Notes: generated by a model from the sequence alone, not told the origin. A stretch of 64,000 bases of DNA from Halobacteria archaeon HArc-gm2 (GCA_025517465.1 JAOPKE010000009.1:62001-126000), one strand, 5' to 3'; positions 32,622-41,656 are shown, numbered from the stretch's first letter. Numbers and translations: made by a program.

Positions 32622-33158
32622 ATGGTCCGGACACGGACGGCCCTCGGCGCGTTGCTCGTGCTGGCCCTCGTCGTCGCAGCGGGTGCGCTCGCCGCGACCG
32701 GTGGCGGGTCCACGGTGGCCAGCGCCCTCGACGCCGACTCGGCCGACCGGACGCTGGTCGTCGCGGACGTCGAGACCGGCGAAGCGTACCTCGTGACGCC
32801 GGTCGAGAACGGGACCACGGTCGCGCTAGAGTACACCCACAGCGTCGAGAAGTCCCGCGTCTACGACGAGTACGCGGTCCGGGGCGACCGCCTGGAGATG
32901 ACCCGCATGGAGTTCGAGTCCTACGGCTGGGGGCTGCCCGCCGACGCGAACGTCACCCTGGAGAACGGGACGTTCGTCTACGATCCGGACGGCAACGTCT
33001 CGGAACTGACGGTCAAGCCCGGCCGAATCGCCGGCCACCGGCTCCACGTCGGTGACCGAACCTACGACCTGGTGAACCGGACCGACGCGCGCTCGGTCCG
33101 GATCCGCGTGACGCGACGCTCGACGATAGCCGCGACGTTCGAGGACGTGATCCCATGA
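32622..33158 (+). CDS. DUF1850 protein of the TAXI-TRAP operon
   Basis: A 178-residue protein with an N-terminal hydrophobic signal or anchor (about 7-27) and an extracellular beta-rich domain containing TLEYTHSVEKSRVYDEYAVRGDRLEMTRMEFESYGWGLPAD, the core of the DUF1850 family. The domain is almost always found beside TAXI-TRAP genes and is presumed an accessory subunit. Here it lies 10 bases after the binding-protein gene and overlaps the permease gene by four bases (ATGA), strongly suggesting a functional link. No mechanism is known. Confidence 0.88.
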   Translation: MVRTRTALGALLVLALVVAAGALAATGGGSTVASALDADSADRTLVVADVETGEAYLVTPVENGTTVALEYTHSVEKSRVYDEYAVRGDRLEMTRMEFESYGWGLPADANVTLENGTFVYDPDGNVSELTVKPGRIAGHRLHVGDRTYDLVNRTDARSVRIRVTRRSTIAATFEDVIP

Positions 33159-35953
33159 CTGCCGACCCAGGAGACGACCCAGACCGACCGGACGACGACT
33201 CGGACCGACCGGACGACGAGCCACCCCGTGACGCGGCGGACGGAACACCACCGGGCGAGCCGGCCGACGCTGCGACCGATACTGACCCGGACGCCGAGAC
33301 TGACACCGACGCTGACGAGGAAACCGACACCGACGCGATCCTCCAGGAGATAGAACGAAAGCGGTCGATCCGGGGATGGCTCGCCGTCGCCGTCGCGGCC
33401 ATCGGCATCGCCTTCTCGGCCTTCCAGCTCTGGTTCGCCGCCCGCGGCCAGGCGTTCGAGGTGACGCTCCCGGTGTACGGCGAGTTCGAACTGGCGACGC
33501 TCCAGTTGCTCCAGGTCAACGCCATCCACGTCGGCTTCGCGCTCGTCTTGACGTTCCTCATGTACCCCGCGACGACCGGTGACGGGCCGGTGACGCGACG
33601 GCTGGCGGCGTTCGGCGAGGGTGTCCGGGGGCGCTTCGGCGCGAGCCACCCGGTGACCCGCGGCGTCGAACGAGTCGGCGACGGTCTGCGGTGGGCCTTC
33701 GTCGACCCCGACCTCGACCGGGTCACGCCGATGGACCTCGTGCTCATCGCGATCGCCTTCCTCTCGGTGGCCTACTTCATCACGGACTTCCAGGAGATTC
33801 AGAACATGCGCGTGTTCGGCCTCAGCGCCGGCCGCCCGGTCCAGGAGGTGTTCACGTTCCTCGAGCCGATATCGGCACTCTTCGGTCCGCTCGCCGACAC
33901 CTCCTACGCGTTCGCGCTGGGCGTCGTCGGCGTCGTGCTCGTCCTGGAGGCGACCCGTCGGGCGATCAGCCTCTACCTGATGATCATCGTCGCCGCGTTC
34001 ATCGTCTACGCCCGGTGGGGATTCGTGATCCCCCAGGACGCCGCCTACGTCGGCGTGCTCTCCATCCCACCGCTCTCCTGGGAGTCGATCGTCCAGAACC
34101 TCTGGTACAACACGGAGAACGGCGTCTTCGGCATCCCGGTGACGGTGTCGGTGCAGTTCATCTACATCTTCATCCTCTTCGGCGCGTTCCTGGAGATGTC
34201 CGGCGCCGGCCAGTGGTTCATCGACCTGGCCTACGCGGTCACGGGTACCCGGAAGGGCGGGCCGGCGAAAGCGTCCATCCTCGCCAGCGGGTTCATGGGC
34301 ACCATCTCCGGCTCCTCCATCGCGAACACGGTGACGACCGGGGCGTTCACCATCCCGCTGATGAAACGGTCGGGCTACAGCCCGGAGTTCGCCGGCGGAG
34401 TCGAGTCGTCGGCCTCCTCAGGCGGCCAGATCCTCCCGCCGGTGATGGGCGCGGCCGCGTTCCTCATCGTCCAGTACACGGCGACGCCGTTCGCGGACGT
34501 GATCATCGTCGCGACCATCCCGGCCATCGTCTTCTTCTTCGGCGTCTGGGTGATGGTCCACTTCGAGGCCTCGCGGGTCGGCATCGGCGGCCTCGATCCC
34601 GCCGACCTCGTGCAGCCGCGGGGTCACCTCCGGACCGGCTGGTTCTACCTCGTCCCCATCGTCCTCCTCCTGTACTACCTCATCGTCGCGCGACTCTCGG
34701 TCGCCCGCTCGGCCTGGTTCACGCTGATCGCCATCACGGCGCTCATCGCGCTCGTCGCGGCCTACAGTGACGAGACGCGCGGGAGACTCGTCGCCAGCTT
34801 CGTCGGCATCTCGCTGCTCGCGTTCGCCTGGAACCTCGTCGGGAGCGCCGACGCGGGGACGGCCGGCGCGGCCCTGACCGCCACGCTCGGCCAGATTGGC
34901 TGGATCCTCATGGGCGCGGGCGTGTTCACACTGGCGTCGAAACCGCGGCTGGATTCGTCGCTGCTGGAACTCGACCAGCAGGTCGACGACTCGCTGATCG
35001 CCGTCACCGGGTGGATATCCCGTCCCGGCCTGCGCGACAACGGCCTCGCCCGGTTCACCGGATTCGTCGGCAAGTCGATGGACGCCGGCGCGCGCACGGC
35101 GGTCCCCATCGTCATCGCCGTCGCCGCCGCGGGCGTGATCCCCGGCGTCATCAGCGTCTCCGGCCTCGGCCCCAACCTGGTCGCGCTCATCCGGTCGGTC
35201 GCCGGCGGCTCGCTCGTCCTCTTGCTCCTCATCACCGCCGTCTCGTGTATCATCCTCGGGATGGGGATGCCCACGACCGTCACCTACATCATCCTCGTCT
35301 CGATGCTCGGGCCCGCCCTGGTCGGCTTCGGCATCCCGGAACTGGCCGCCCACCTGTTCATCCTCTACTTCGGCGTCATCGCCGACATCACCCCGCCCGT
35401 CGCCGTCGCGGCCTACGCCGCCTCCGGCGTGGCCAAGTCCGACCCGTTCCAGACGGGCATCGAGGCGTTCTCGCTGTCGCTCAACAAGGCCATCGTCCCC
35501 TTCGCGTTCGTCCTGACGCCCGGCATCGTGTTGCTCCGGGAGAACCCCGACGCCGCCGACCTCCCCGCCGGCGAGAAGTTCCGGGTCCTCACCACCGCCG
35601 ACCTGGCCGACCCGACCTGGGTCGTTCCGGAGGTGGTTATCCCCGTCGTCGGAGTGTTCCTCGGCGTCATCGCGCTCGCGGCGACGGTCATCGGCTACGT
35701 CTACGCCGACGTCTCCCGCGCCGACCGCGCGCTGTTCGCGCTCAGCTCGCTCCTCCTGATGGCGCCGGGCCTTGCCGTCTCGGGCACCTACGACGTCCTC
35801 GAACTCGTCGGCGTCGCCAGCGGCGAGGTGACGCTCTTCCTCGACCTGACGCTCCGTGCGGTCGGCCTGGCTCTGTTCGCCGCCCTGCTCGTTCGGAACC
35901 GTCGACGGGGAAGTGCCGGGACCGAGCCAGGGCGGACCGCAGAGGCGGTCTGA
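33155..35953 (+). CDS. TRAP transporter permease, fused 4TM/12TM type
   Basis: A 932-residue membrane protein carrying both TRAP membrane subunits. The first 65 residues are a hyperacidic Asp/Thr/Pro/Glu leader. The small-subunit part (about 70-290) is followed by the large transport part with SGFMGTISGSSIANTVTTGAFTIPLMKRSGYSPEFAGGVESSASSGGQILPPVMGAAAF, the hallmark of the DctM-like module, and later GMGMPTTVTYIILVSMLGPAL, as in TAXI permeases. It is longer than the typical 650-850 residues because of the acidic start and extra C-terminal spans. It completes the importer with the two genes upstream. Confidence 0.93.
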   Translation: MTADPGDDPDRPDDDSDRPDDEPPRDAADGTPPGEPADAATDTDPDAETDTDADEETDTDAILQEIERKRSIRGWLAVAVAAIGIAFSAFQLWFAARGQAFEVTLPVYGEFELATLQLLQVNAIHVGFALVLTFLMYPATTGDGPVTRRLAAFGEGVRGRFGASHPVTRGVERVGDGLRWAFVDPDLDRVTPMDLVLIAIAFLSVAYFITDFQEIQNMRVFGLSAGRPVQEVFTFLEPISALFGPLADTSYAFALGVVGVVLVLEATRRAISLYLMIIVAAFIVYARWGFVIPQDAAYVGVLSIPPLSWESIVQNLWYNTENGVFGIPVTVSVQFIYIFILFGAFLEMSGAGQWFIDLAYAVTGTRKGGPAKASILASGFMGTISGSSIANTVTTGAFTIPLMKRSGYSPEFAGGVESSASSGGQILPPVMGAAAFLIVQYTATPFADVIIVATIPAIVFFFGVWVMVHFEASRVGIGGLDPADLVQPRGHLRTGWFYLVPIVLLLYYLIVARLSVARSAWFTLIAITALIALVAAYSDETRGRLVASFVGISLLAFAWNLVGSADAGTAGAALTATLGQIGWILMGAGVFTLASKPRLDSSLLELDQQVDDSLIAVTGWISRPGLRDNGLARFTGFVGKSMDAGARTAVPIVIAVAAAGVIPGVISVSGLGPNLVALIRSVAGGSLVLLLLITAVSCIILGMGMPTTVTYIILVSMLGPALVGFGIPELAAHLFILYFGVIADITPPVAVAAYAASGVAKSDPFQTGIEAFSLSLNKAIVPFAFVLTPGIVLLRENPDAADLPAGEKFRVLTTADLADPTWVVPEVVIPVVGVFLGVIALAATVIGYVYADVSRADRALFALSSLLLMAPGLAVSGTYDVLELVGVASGEVTLFLDLTLRAVGLALFAALLVRNRRRGSAGTEPGRTAEAV

Positions 35954-36047
35954 GTGGGGTTTGGCTATATGTTCTGGTTGTCAATACACAACTCGGCACG
36001 GTCAGCACGAGCAGTTGCCTGCGATCCACGACGGAGCGGAAGTTAAC

Positions 36048-36057
36048 ACATATATCC
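36048..36057 (+). promoter_or_regulatory. TATA box of the TFS-like gene
   Basis: ACATATATCC lies about 30 bases before the ATG at 36082, supporting that start and a leaderless mRNA. Confidence 0.6.
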
Positions 36058-36081
36058 GACAACCGTGCATGCCTCCGTTAT

Positions 36082-36399
36082 ATGCAATTCTGTGACGAGT
36101 GTGGCTCGATGATGCACACGGAGGGCGACGCGTGGGTGTGTCGCTCCTGTGAGAACGAGGAGCCGCGGGACTCGCGAGCAGAAGCGGCGATGACGACCCA
36201 GGACGGACAGCGGGACGACGGGGCACCCACCGTGGCCGACGCGACCCAGGACACCACCGAGACGATGCAGGAGCCCTGTCCGGCGGACGGATGCGACAGC
36301 GACCGGGCCTCCTACGAGATGATGCCGAAGCCGGGCGGCTCCTACGAGGTTCGGCTGTTCACCTGCGTCGAGTGCGGCCACAAGTGGCGCGAGTCCTGA
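36082..36399 (+). CDS. TFS / RpoM-like zinc-ribbon protein with altered cleavage motif
   Basis: A 105-residue protein with an N-terminal ribbon Cys4/Cys7...Cys20/Cys23 and a C-terminal ribbon Cys66, Cys71, Cys95/Cys98, the layout of archaeal transcription factor S, which reactivates backtracked RNA polymerase by RNA cleavage. The end [11 protein letters not shown] matches the family. However, the Asp-Glu pair that promotes cleavage is replaced by Gly-Ser ([13 protein letters not shown]), and the first C-terminal pair is C-x4-C instead of C-x2-C. It may therefore be a paralogue that binds polymerase without stimulating cleavage, as known for some archaeal TFS variants. A disordered linker (25-62) joins the ribbons. 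Confidence 0.8.
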   Translation: MQFCDECGSMMHTEGDAWVCRSCENEEPRDSRAEAAMTTQDGQRDDGAPTVADATQDTTETMQEPCPADGCDSDRASYEMMPKPGGSYEVRLFTCVECGHKWRES

Positions 36400-36553
36400 C
36401 GGCGCATCTCGCGAACCCCGCCGCGTGAAATTGCACAGACCGCCACGTCAGACTCTCCAGTTCGATTCACCCACTCGAACTACATTCTCACACACCAACC
36501 CTACTCGCGGGAACCCAACATCGTTTAGACGCTGGCCGGCAACGAAACTTCCA

Positions 36554-37231
36554 ATGACAATCGAGGACAGAGGCGATGCCTCAGTCGTCACGCACGCCCT
36601 CGCACGGGATCAGCTCTCGACGCTGCGCGACGTCGAGACCGAGCAGGTCGCCTTCCGCAAGGGACTCGTCCGCCTGGGCCGCATCTGCGGCTACGAGATT
36701 ATCGATGGCCGGATGGAGACCGAATACGTCGAGATTCAGACCCCCCTCACGGAGACGATGGGCGAGCGCGTGAAGGGGCTCGACGACGTCGTCATCGTCA
36801 ACGTGCTGCGCGCGGCGACGCCGTTCGTCGAGGGGCTGCTCAAGGCGTTCCCCCGCGCTCGCCAGGGCGTCATCTCCGCCAGCCGCGACGAGGAGGCCGG
36901 CCAGGGTGAGGACGGAAGCTTCCCCATCTCCGTCGACTACGTCAAGATGCCGGAGATCACCGAAGAGGACACCGTCATCGTGGCCGACCCGATGCTGGCG
37001 ACGGGAAGTACGATGGTCGCCGTCCTCGACGAAATCCTCTCTGGCTCCCCCGAACCCGAGAACCTGATCGTCCTCTCGGCCGTGAGCGCGCCGCCGGGGC
37101 TCGTCCGACTGAACGAACGGTTCCCCGACGTCGACCTGCTCACCGTCTCTATCGACGACGAACTCGACGACGACGGCTTCATCGTCCCCGGCCTCGGCGA
37201 CGCCGGCGACCGGGCGTTCCGCACGACCTGA
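36554..37231 (+). CDS. upp: uracil phosphoribosyltransferase
   Basis: A 225-residue salvage enzyme making UMP from uracil and phosphoribosyl diphosphate. The PRPP loop [12 protein letters not shown], the R-rich [12 protein letters not shown] region and the C-terminal uracil loop ([15 protein letters not shown]) are all present. Length and the C-terminal PGLGDAGDR signature are typical. The ATG at 36554 follows a TTTAGA TATA-like box by about 28 bases. It is a single gene between the TFS-like gene and a repeat-rich gap. Confidence 0.94.
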   Translation: MTIEDRGDASVVTHALARDQLSTLRDVETEQVAFRKGLVRLGRICGYEIIDGRMETEYVEIQTPLTETMGERVKGLDDVVIVNVLRAATPFVEGLLKAFPRARQGVISASRDEEAGQGEDGSFPISVDYVKMPEITEEDTVIVADPMLATGSTMVAVLDEILSGSPEPENLIVLSAVSAPPGLVRLNERFPDVDLLTVSIDDELDDDGFIVPGLGDAGDRAFRTT

Positions 37232-37640
37232 CCCCGGAAGCCGCCACCTACTTCGACGATCCGCGAACCCGATCGTTTCGGGTGGAAACCACCAGCGGGT
37301 AGGACGACAGATTCGAAAATTCGGTATTATTCTCCATCTGAAATGGTGGTTCTATTTCGCACGTGCGAGAAAACTAGTCGGACGACGAACTGGGCTCGAT
37401 AACTGTCCGTTCGGTCTCACGGGTCGTTCCTCCCTGCTCGCTCATTCGTCGGCCCCTCGTTCCACTCGGGCCCGACCGCTGCTCGCGTGTCGTTCGCTAC
37501 GCTCACTCCCGCTCGCCCGCTGCTCACGGCTCCCGCTGGTCGCCGTTCGCTCATTCGTCGGCCCCTCGTTCCACTCGGGCCCGACCGCTGCTCACGTGTC
37601 GCTTACTCCGTTCGCTCCCGCTCGCATATTCGGCGACCGC
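37232..37640. other. gene-free gap with direct repeats after upp
   Basis: No gene is supported. From 37430 onward the plus strand is a run of short CGCTC/CACTC/TTCGCTC words, the usual complement of GAGCG-type hairpin elements. It contains two 52-base direct copies (37441-37492 and 37550-37601). The first 200 bases are AT-richer (TCGGTATTATTCTCCATCTG around 37320) and carry nothing I recognise. Confidence 0.45.
37441..37601. repeat. direct repeat, two 52-base copies 109 bases apart
   Basis: Copies at 37441-37492 and 37550-37601 both read CTCATTCGTCGGCCCCTCGT and continue identically through TGCTC, differing by one base near the end (GCGTGTCG versus ACGTGTCG). Between them lies more CGCTC-rich sequence. 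A recent local duplication is the simplest explanation. Confidence 0.8.
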
Positions 37641-38252
37641 TCACTCCGTTCGCGCTCGCCCACTCGTCGCACTCGCGATCCGATCCCTCAGGTCGGCGGC
37701 CTCTACCACCGGAACACGAACGTCGAACGTCACATCCTCGCCGTAGTCGGCGTCGAACTCGACGCCGGCGCTCTCCAGGATGCCCCTGACGTCACCCGAA
37801 TCGTCGTACTCGACAGTGATGGAAAATCGCTCGTGGGGCCGTTCGGTGACGATGCCGGCGTCGTCGACGGCCTTCTTCACGGCCCGGGAGTACGAGCGGG
37901 CCAGGCCGCCGACGCCGAGGTTGGTCCCGCCGTAGTAACGGGTGACGACGGCGACGACGTTCTCGACGTCGCGCTGCTGGAGGACGTTGAGCGCGGGCTT
38001 GCCGGCGCTCCCGGACGGTTCGGCGTCGTCGCTGGAATACTCGCGCAGCGGGTCGGCCCGGACGCGGTAGGCCGGGACGTTGTGCGTGGCGTCGTCGTAC
38101 TCCGACTCGATGGCGGTGACGAACGCCTCGGCCTCGTCGACGGTGGTCGCCGGCGCGACGTGGCCGATGAACTCCGAGCCACGCACCTCGAAGGCGGCCT
38201 GCCCTCGCTCCCCCACCGTCCGGTACGCCTCGTCCTCGCTACTCACGCCCAC
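37641..38252 (-). CDS. YigZ/IMPACT family protein
   Basis: A 203-residue protein of the UPF0029 / IMPACT family. The N-terminal domain shows KGSEF-like VRGSEFIGHVAPATTVDEAEAFV and HNVPAYRVR, then PSGSAGKPALNVLQQRDVENVVAVVTRYYGGTNLGVGGLARSYSRAV, the family's strongest signature. The C-terminal part is the usual ferredoxin-like DUF1949. The role is uncertain; eukaryotic IMPACT acts in translation control and bacterial members have been proposed to act on translation or ribosome-related targets. The gene stands alone; 38253-38467 downstream of the ACT gene shows nothing else. Confidence 0.9.
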   Translation of the reverse strand: MGVSSEDEAYRTVGERGQAAFEVRGSEFIGHVAPATTVDEAEAFVTAIESEYDDATHNVPAYRVRADPLREYSSDDAEPSGSAGKPALNVLQQRDVENVVAVVTRYYGGTNLGVGGLARSYSRAVKKAVDDAGIVTERPHERFSITVEYDDSGDVRGILESAGVEFDADYGEDVTFDVRVPVVEAADLRDRIASATSGRARTE

Positions 38253-38467
38253 CGCTTGGGACCTCCCGCTCTTCGCTCTTGCCCTCGCCGACCGAGCGGT
38301 CGGACACCCACTGGAGGACGAGTCGCCCCATCGGCTTCGTCGCCACGGTGACGCTCCTCGTCAGATCACTCGGCTTCGACGGCCCGGACGGTTCGGACCA
38401 AACTGCATCGGAGCAGTCGCTGGCGGACTGAATTCGGAGAAACGGTCGAACGGCCCGCCCCGCTCGT

Positions 38468-39001
38468 TCACTCGATTTCGATACGCCGCACGAACTCGAA
38501 CGCGCGGAGTTCGTTGATCAACTCGCCGGGCAGGTCCTCGTCGGTGATGACGTACAGCACGGGCTCGTCGGTGAACTCCGGGTCCTCGGAGATGACCTGG
38601 CGGATCGTGAGCTCGTGGTCGGCGATGGCGTCGGTGACGGTGGCGACGATGCCCGTCTCCTCGGCGTCCCGCACCGCGACGGTGAGGACGGTGAGGTCCA
38701 GCACCGGCGCCAGGTCCATCAGGCTCGGAATGGCCGAGATGTTCGTGAAGATGCGCGTCAACTCCTCGTCGTCGAGGATGGCGCTCGTCGTCGCGTCGAC
38801 GACGCGGCGGTCGACGCCCACCTCCCGGGCGATGCCGGTGTTGGGGATCTCGATCCCACCGGAGACGACGCGTCCCTCGTCGTTGACGGAGAAGCCTCGT
38901 TCGAGCAGCAGGCGGATGACGGCCTGCTGGCCGGGGGAGTCCGAGAACTTCTCCATTATCTCGTCGAACGTCGCGCCGCCCGGCGGGCCGTCGTCGCTCA
39001 T
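38468..39001 (-). CDS. ACT-domain regulator of amino-acid metabolism
   Basis: A 177-residue protein. An N-terminal helical region with a winged-helix look (EIMEKFSDSPGQQAVIRLLLERGFSVNDEGRVVSGGIEIPNTGIAREVGVDRRVVDATTSAIL) suggests DNA binding, and the C-terminal half (LDLTVLTVAVRDAEETGIVATVTDAIADHELTIRQVISED) is an ACT domain that would bind an amino acid. It lies 18 bases after hisB on the same strand, so both are likely in one transcript and the ligand could be histidine or a related amino acid; that is inference. Confidence 0.85.
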   Translation of the reverse strand: MSDDGPPGGATFDEIMEKFSDSPGQQAVIRLLLERGFSVNDEGRVVSGGIEIPNTGIAREVGVDRRVVDATTSAILDDEELTRIFTNISAIPSLMDLAPVLDLTVLTVAVRDAEETGIVATVTDAIADHELTIRQVISEDPEFTDEPVLYVITDEDLPGELINELRAFEFVRRIEIE

Positions 39002-39019
39002 CGTTCCCCTCGCATTCGC

Positions 39020-39607
39020 TTACAGCTCCCCTTTCGTGCTCGCCACGTCGCCGCGGCGCTCGTCGATCCGGGTCGCGTCGTCCAGCGAGCGCGCGAGGCC
39101 CTTGAACAGCGCCTCTATCTCGTGGTGGGCGTTCTCGCCAGAGACCTCGACGTGGAGCGTCAGCCCGGCGTTGTGCGCAAGCGAGCGACAGAAGTGCTCG
39201 GCCATGTTGCTCGTCAGCCCGCCGACGCGGCCCTGGGAGAACTCGCCGTCGAACTCGAAGTACGGGCGGCCCGAGACGTCGACGACGACGCCCGCGACGG
39301 CCTCGTCGAGGGGGACCTTGCGGTCGGCGAAGCGGACGATACCGCGCTTGTCGCCCAGCGCCTCCTCGAAGGCCTCGCCCAGCGTGATGGCCACGTCCTC
39401 GACGGTGTGGTGCTCGTCCACCTCCAGATCGCCGTCGCAGGTGACGGTGAGGTCGAACAGCCCGTGGGTCGCGAAGGAGTCCAGCATGTGGTCGAGGAAG
39501 CCGACGCCGGTGTCGACCGTGGAGTCGCCGTCGCCGTCGAGGTCCAGGGTGACCTCCACGTCGGTCTCGGCGGTCTCCCGGGCGACGGCCGCGGTTCTGT
39601 CGGTCAT
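39020..39607 (-). CDS. hisB: imidazoleglycerol-phosphate dehydratase
   Basis: A 195-residue enzyme catalysing the sixth step of histidine synthesis, dehydration of imidazole glycerol phosphate to imidazole acetol phosphate. Metal-binding histidine motifs are visible: [19 protein letters not shown] and [11 protein letters not shown], and the C-terminal half repeats the fold as expected. It is the monofunctional form. The stop lies 18 bases before the ACT-domain gene. Upstream is the repeat locus C. hisA and hisI are elsewhere in the window, so the pathway genes are not clustered. Confidence 0.95.
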   Translation of the reverse strand: MTDRTAAVARETAETDVEVTLDLDGDGDSTVDTGVGFLDHMLDSFATHGLFDLTVTCDGDLEVDEHHTVEDVAITLGEAFEEALGDKRGIVRFADRKVPLDEAVAGVVVDVSGRPYFEFDGEFSQGRVGGLTSNMAEHFCRSLAHNAGLTLHVEVSGENAHHEIEALFKGLARSLDDATRIDERRGDVASTKGEL

Positions 39608-39736
39608 GGTTCGACTGTTTCGGCCCTCGTACTTGGCGATTGCGTCTAGGAGAGGTTGTTTTGGGTGATGATTCGGATGATGGCCGAATTTCTTCGGCCT
39701 ACACGAGAGCCGTCGATCACAGCACCGGGAACAGTT

Positions 39737-39753
39737 GAAAGCCCTCGGCCCGC
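39737..39753 (-). repeat. fragment of a structured repeat unit at locus C
   Basis: GAAAGCCCTCGGCCCGC repeats the outer end of the intact unit that begins at 39788. The sequence around both (CACAGCA...CAGTTGAAAGCC and CACAGCA...CAGTGGAAAGCC) is duplicated too, giving about 50-base spacing. It looks like a partial duplication of the unit's end. Confidence 0.55.
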
Positions 39754-39787
39754 CCGCTAGCAGTTGATCACAGCAACACAATCAGTG

Positions 39788-39888
39788 GAAAGCCCTCGGC
39801 CCGCTCGACTCGCGGGACTCGCTGCGCTCCTCGCTAGCGCTGCGGTGCTTGCGTCGTCCGGCGTCGCCGAGCGAGCCTCGCCCTTTCA
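39788..39888 (-). repeat. structured intergenic repeat, locus C left unit (type II)
   Basis: Minus-strand unit: TGAAAGGGCGAGG, arms GGCTCGCTCG and CGAGCGGGCC with one G-U-type position, AAGCACCGCAG (complement of 39840-39850), the full GAGGAGCGCAGCGAGTC box, and GAGGGCTTTC at 39788. The single imperfect pair makes it the least perfect arm in the family. Confidence 0.65.
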
Positions 39889-40068
39889 TCCACCAGGATC
39901 AGCCTTGCTCGCGCGATAAAACGCGCTCGCGATTAAAACCACCAAACCTCCCCGGTCGCGCCTGGCGGCGCGACACGCTTCCTGACCGCTCGGCAACCGC
40001 CCGGCCGGGAGGCCGTCTCGTCGGCCGACCAGGGGAAGGGCAGGGCTGCGGTGCGGTACCTGGAGGAA
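39889..40068. other. centre between the two locus C repeat units, with inverted module
   Basis: This 180-base spacer holds at 39974-40000 the reverse complement of the module seen at 1397-1423 (GCGGTTGCCGAGCGGTCAGG on the minus strand, then AAGCGTG). It also has a GCGCGATAAAACGCGCTCGCG inverted stretch near 39911-39932. The same CCACCAGGA and CCTGGAGGA ends as in locus A flank it. Confidence 0.55.
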
Positions 40069-40170
40069 TGAAAGGGCGAGGCGGGCTCCGGGAACCCCGG
40101 TCCCGTAAGCACCGCAGCGTCAGCGAGGAGCGCAGCGGGACCGCGGGACTGGAGCCCGCCGAGGGCTTTC
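40069..40170 (+). repeat. structured intergenic repeat, locus C right unit (type II)
   Basis: Plus-strand unit: TGAAAGGGCGAG, arms GGCGGGCTCC and GGAGCCCGCC pairing perfectly, AAGCACCGCAG at 40107-40117, GAGGAGCGCAGCGGGAC, and CGAGGGCTTTC ending at 40170, followed by the pyrimidine-rich CTTTCTTTGCGG. It is the most compact unit (about 102 bases) and so shows the minimal core. Confidence 0.7.
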
Positions 40171-40264
40171 CTTTCTTTGCGGTCCTGTCTCTTCCGACAA
40201 GTCGATCCATCCGTTAGTCACTTGATCGTCAGACACTCGTCGGCGGGGCGTCTGCCGGGGGTTT

Positions 40265-40456
40265 ATGACCGATTTTCGGCCACCAGTGGACGTGAACTAC
40301 GAGACGGAGGTGGGTGCAGCGCTGCTCATGGCGTCGGGGTTTTTCTTCTACGTGACGCTGGAGCCCGACATCGTCGGCGCGGTACTGGTCACCATCGGCG
40401 CGTGGGCGATGGTGCTCCCCCGGGTCTTCCGGTCCGGGACGTCGACGTCGTGGTAG
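40265..40456 (+). CDS. small two-span membrane protein
   Basis: A 63-residue protein: a short polar start (MTDFRPPVDVNYETE), two hydrophobic spans (about 16-33 and 35-53) and a small basic tail (RVFRSGTSTSW). The stop adjoins the stop of the convergent MFS gene with no space between. Unknown function; coding character is supported by composition and by the tight packing. Confidence 0.6.
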   Translation: MTDFRPPVDVNYETEVGAALLMASGFFFYVTLEPDIVGAVLVTIGAWAMVLPRVFRSGTSTSW

Positions 40457-41656
40457 TCAGGCGTCGGGGCTCGTGGCGGCCTCCCGACGGCGTTCGGCGA
40501 CGCGGGCCGCGACGAGGACGACGAGCGCCAGCCCGAGCGGGACGAGCAGGAGTTGCATCGCGAGTGTGGCGTCGGAGCCGCTGATGACGACGCCCATCAG
40601 GGCGGGGACGGAGCCGACGCCGAGCGAGGAGGAGACGGCGGCGATGGCGGTGACGGGGCCGCTATGGTGGGGGACCGCCTCCGTCGCGTAGCTGATCAGC
40701 AGCGGGAAGATGCCGCCGATGCCGGCGCCGATGGCGGCGACGCAGGCGAGTATCCACAGTCCCTCGGCGTATACGAACGTGACGTAGAACAGCGGGACGA
40801 GCGCGACGAGGATGGGGAGGAGCAGCCGGAGGTAGCCCACGCGGTCGGCGACGCGGCCGTAGACGAACCGCGCGGGGACGTAGCCAGCGATCATCACCGA
40901 GAGCGTGATGCTCGCCAGGTGGGAGGGGAGTTCACCGTTGGCGTAGGTGGGCAGCCAGATGAACAGACCGCCCTCGACGCCGGTGCCGAAGAACATCGCC
41001 GCGGCCATGCCGACGACCTCCGGGCGGCGGAGGAGTGCGGCGACGTCGGCCCGGTCGATCGGTTCCTCTGAGGACTCGACGGCGGGCGCGTCGAGGCGCC
41101 AGACCAGCAGGGCGAGCGCGCCCATGCCGGCGGCCAGCGCGTAGTAGGTGAGGCGCCAGTCGAGGAGAGCGACGGCGGCGATGACCAGCAGCGGGCCGAC
41201 GACGGCGCCGGCGGCCCACGCCATGTCGTAGTAGCCGTAAACGCGGCCGCGACTGTCGGGGTAGAAGTGGCTCAACAGCGGTCGGTTCAGGCCGCGGACG
41301 ACGCCGTTCATCGTCCCCCGAATGAGGACGGCCAGCAGGAAGACCGCGAGCACGGGCGCGATTCCCATCGCGAGCAGGGCCAGGGCGCTGCCGACGAGCC
41401 CGAGGGTGACGAAGCGCTGGGCGTCGAGGTGGCCAGCGCCGAAGCCGACGAACGCGATGACGACGAGGTAGCCGGCGGTCCCGGCGGGCGCGATGAGGCC
41501 GAGTTGCCACTCCGGCGCGTCGAACGCCTCGCCGAGTTCGACGATGACCGGACCGCGGGCCATCATCGCGATACCGGCCAGCACCATCGCCGCGAAGATC
41601 GCGAGCGTCCAGAGTCGTCTGTTCGACTCGTCGGCCTGGTCGTCCGACCGCGTCAC
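40457..41656 (-). CDS. MFS transporter
   Basis: A 399-residue major facilitator with about 12 spans. Typical loops are YFDMAWAAG-like VYGYYDMAWAAGAVVGPLLV (motif between helices 4 and 5) and ARFVYGRVADRVGYLRLLLP between helices 8 and 9, an A-type motif. The first A motif (helix 2-3) is degenerate (GFGAGHLDAQRFVTLG). The substrate is unknown. I choose GTG at 41656 (reads VTRSDDQADESNRR) because it overlaps the stop of a 22-codon frame upstream (GTGA); no ATG near the start is in frame. A perfect ACTGACTAGTCAGT palindrome lies further upstream. Confidence 0.8.
   Translation of the reverse strand: MTRSDDQADESNRRLWTLAIFAAMVLAGIAMMARGPVIVELGEAFDAPEWQLGLIAPAGTAGYLVVIAFVGFGAGHLDAQRFVTLGLVGSALALLAMGIAPVLAVFLLAVLIRGTMNGVVRGLNRPLLSHFYPDSRGRVYGYYDMAWAAGAVVGPLLVIAAVALLDWRLTYYALAAGMGALALLVWRLDAPAVESSEEPIDRADVAALLRRPEVVGMAAAMFFGTGVEGGLFIWLPTYANGELPSHLASITLSVMIAGYVPARFVYGRVADRVGYLRLLLPILVALVPLFYVTFVYAEGLWILACVAAIGAGIGGIFPLLISYATEAVPHHSGPVTAIAAVSSSLGVGSVPALMGVVISGSDATLAMQLLLVPLGLALVVLVAARVAERRREAATSPDA

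Noticed and set aside
1188-40170. Repeat units as integron-type attC sites
   Set aside because: Private arms between conserved ends recall attC sites, but the RYYYAAC and GTTRRRY boxes are absent, no integrase is in the window and there are no cassette arrays.
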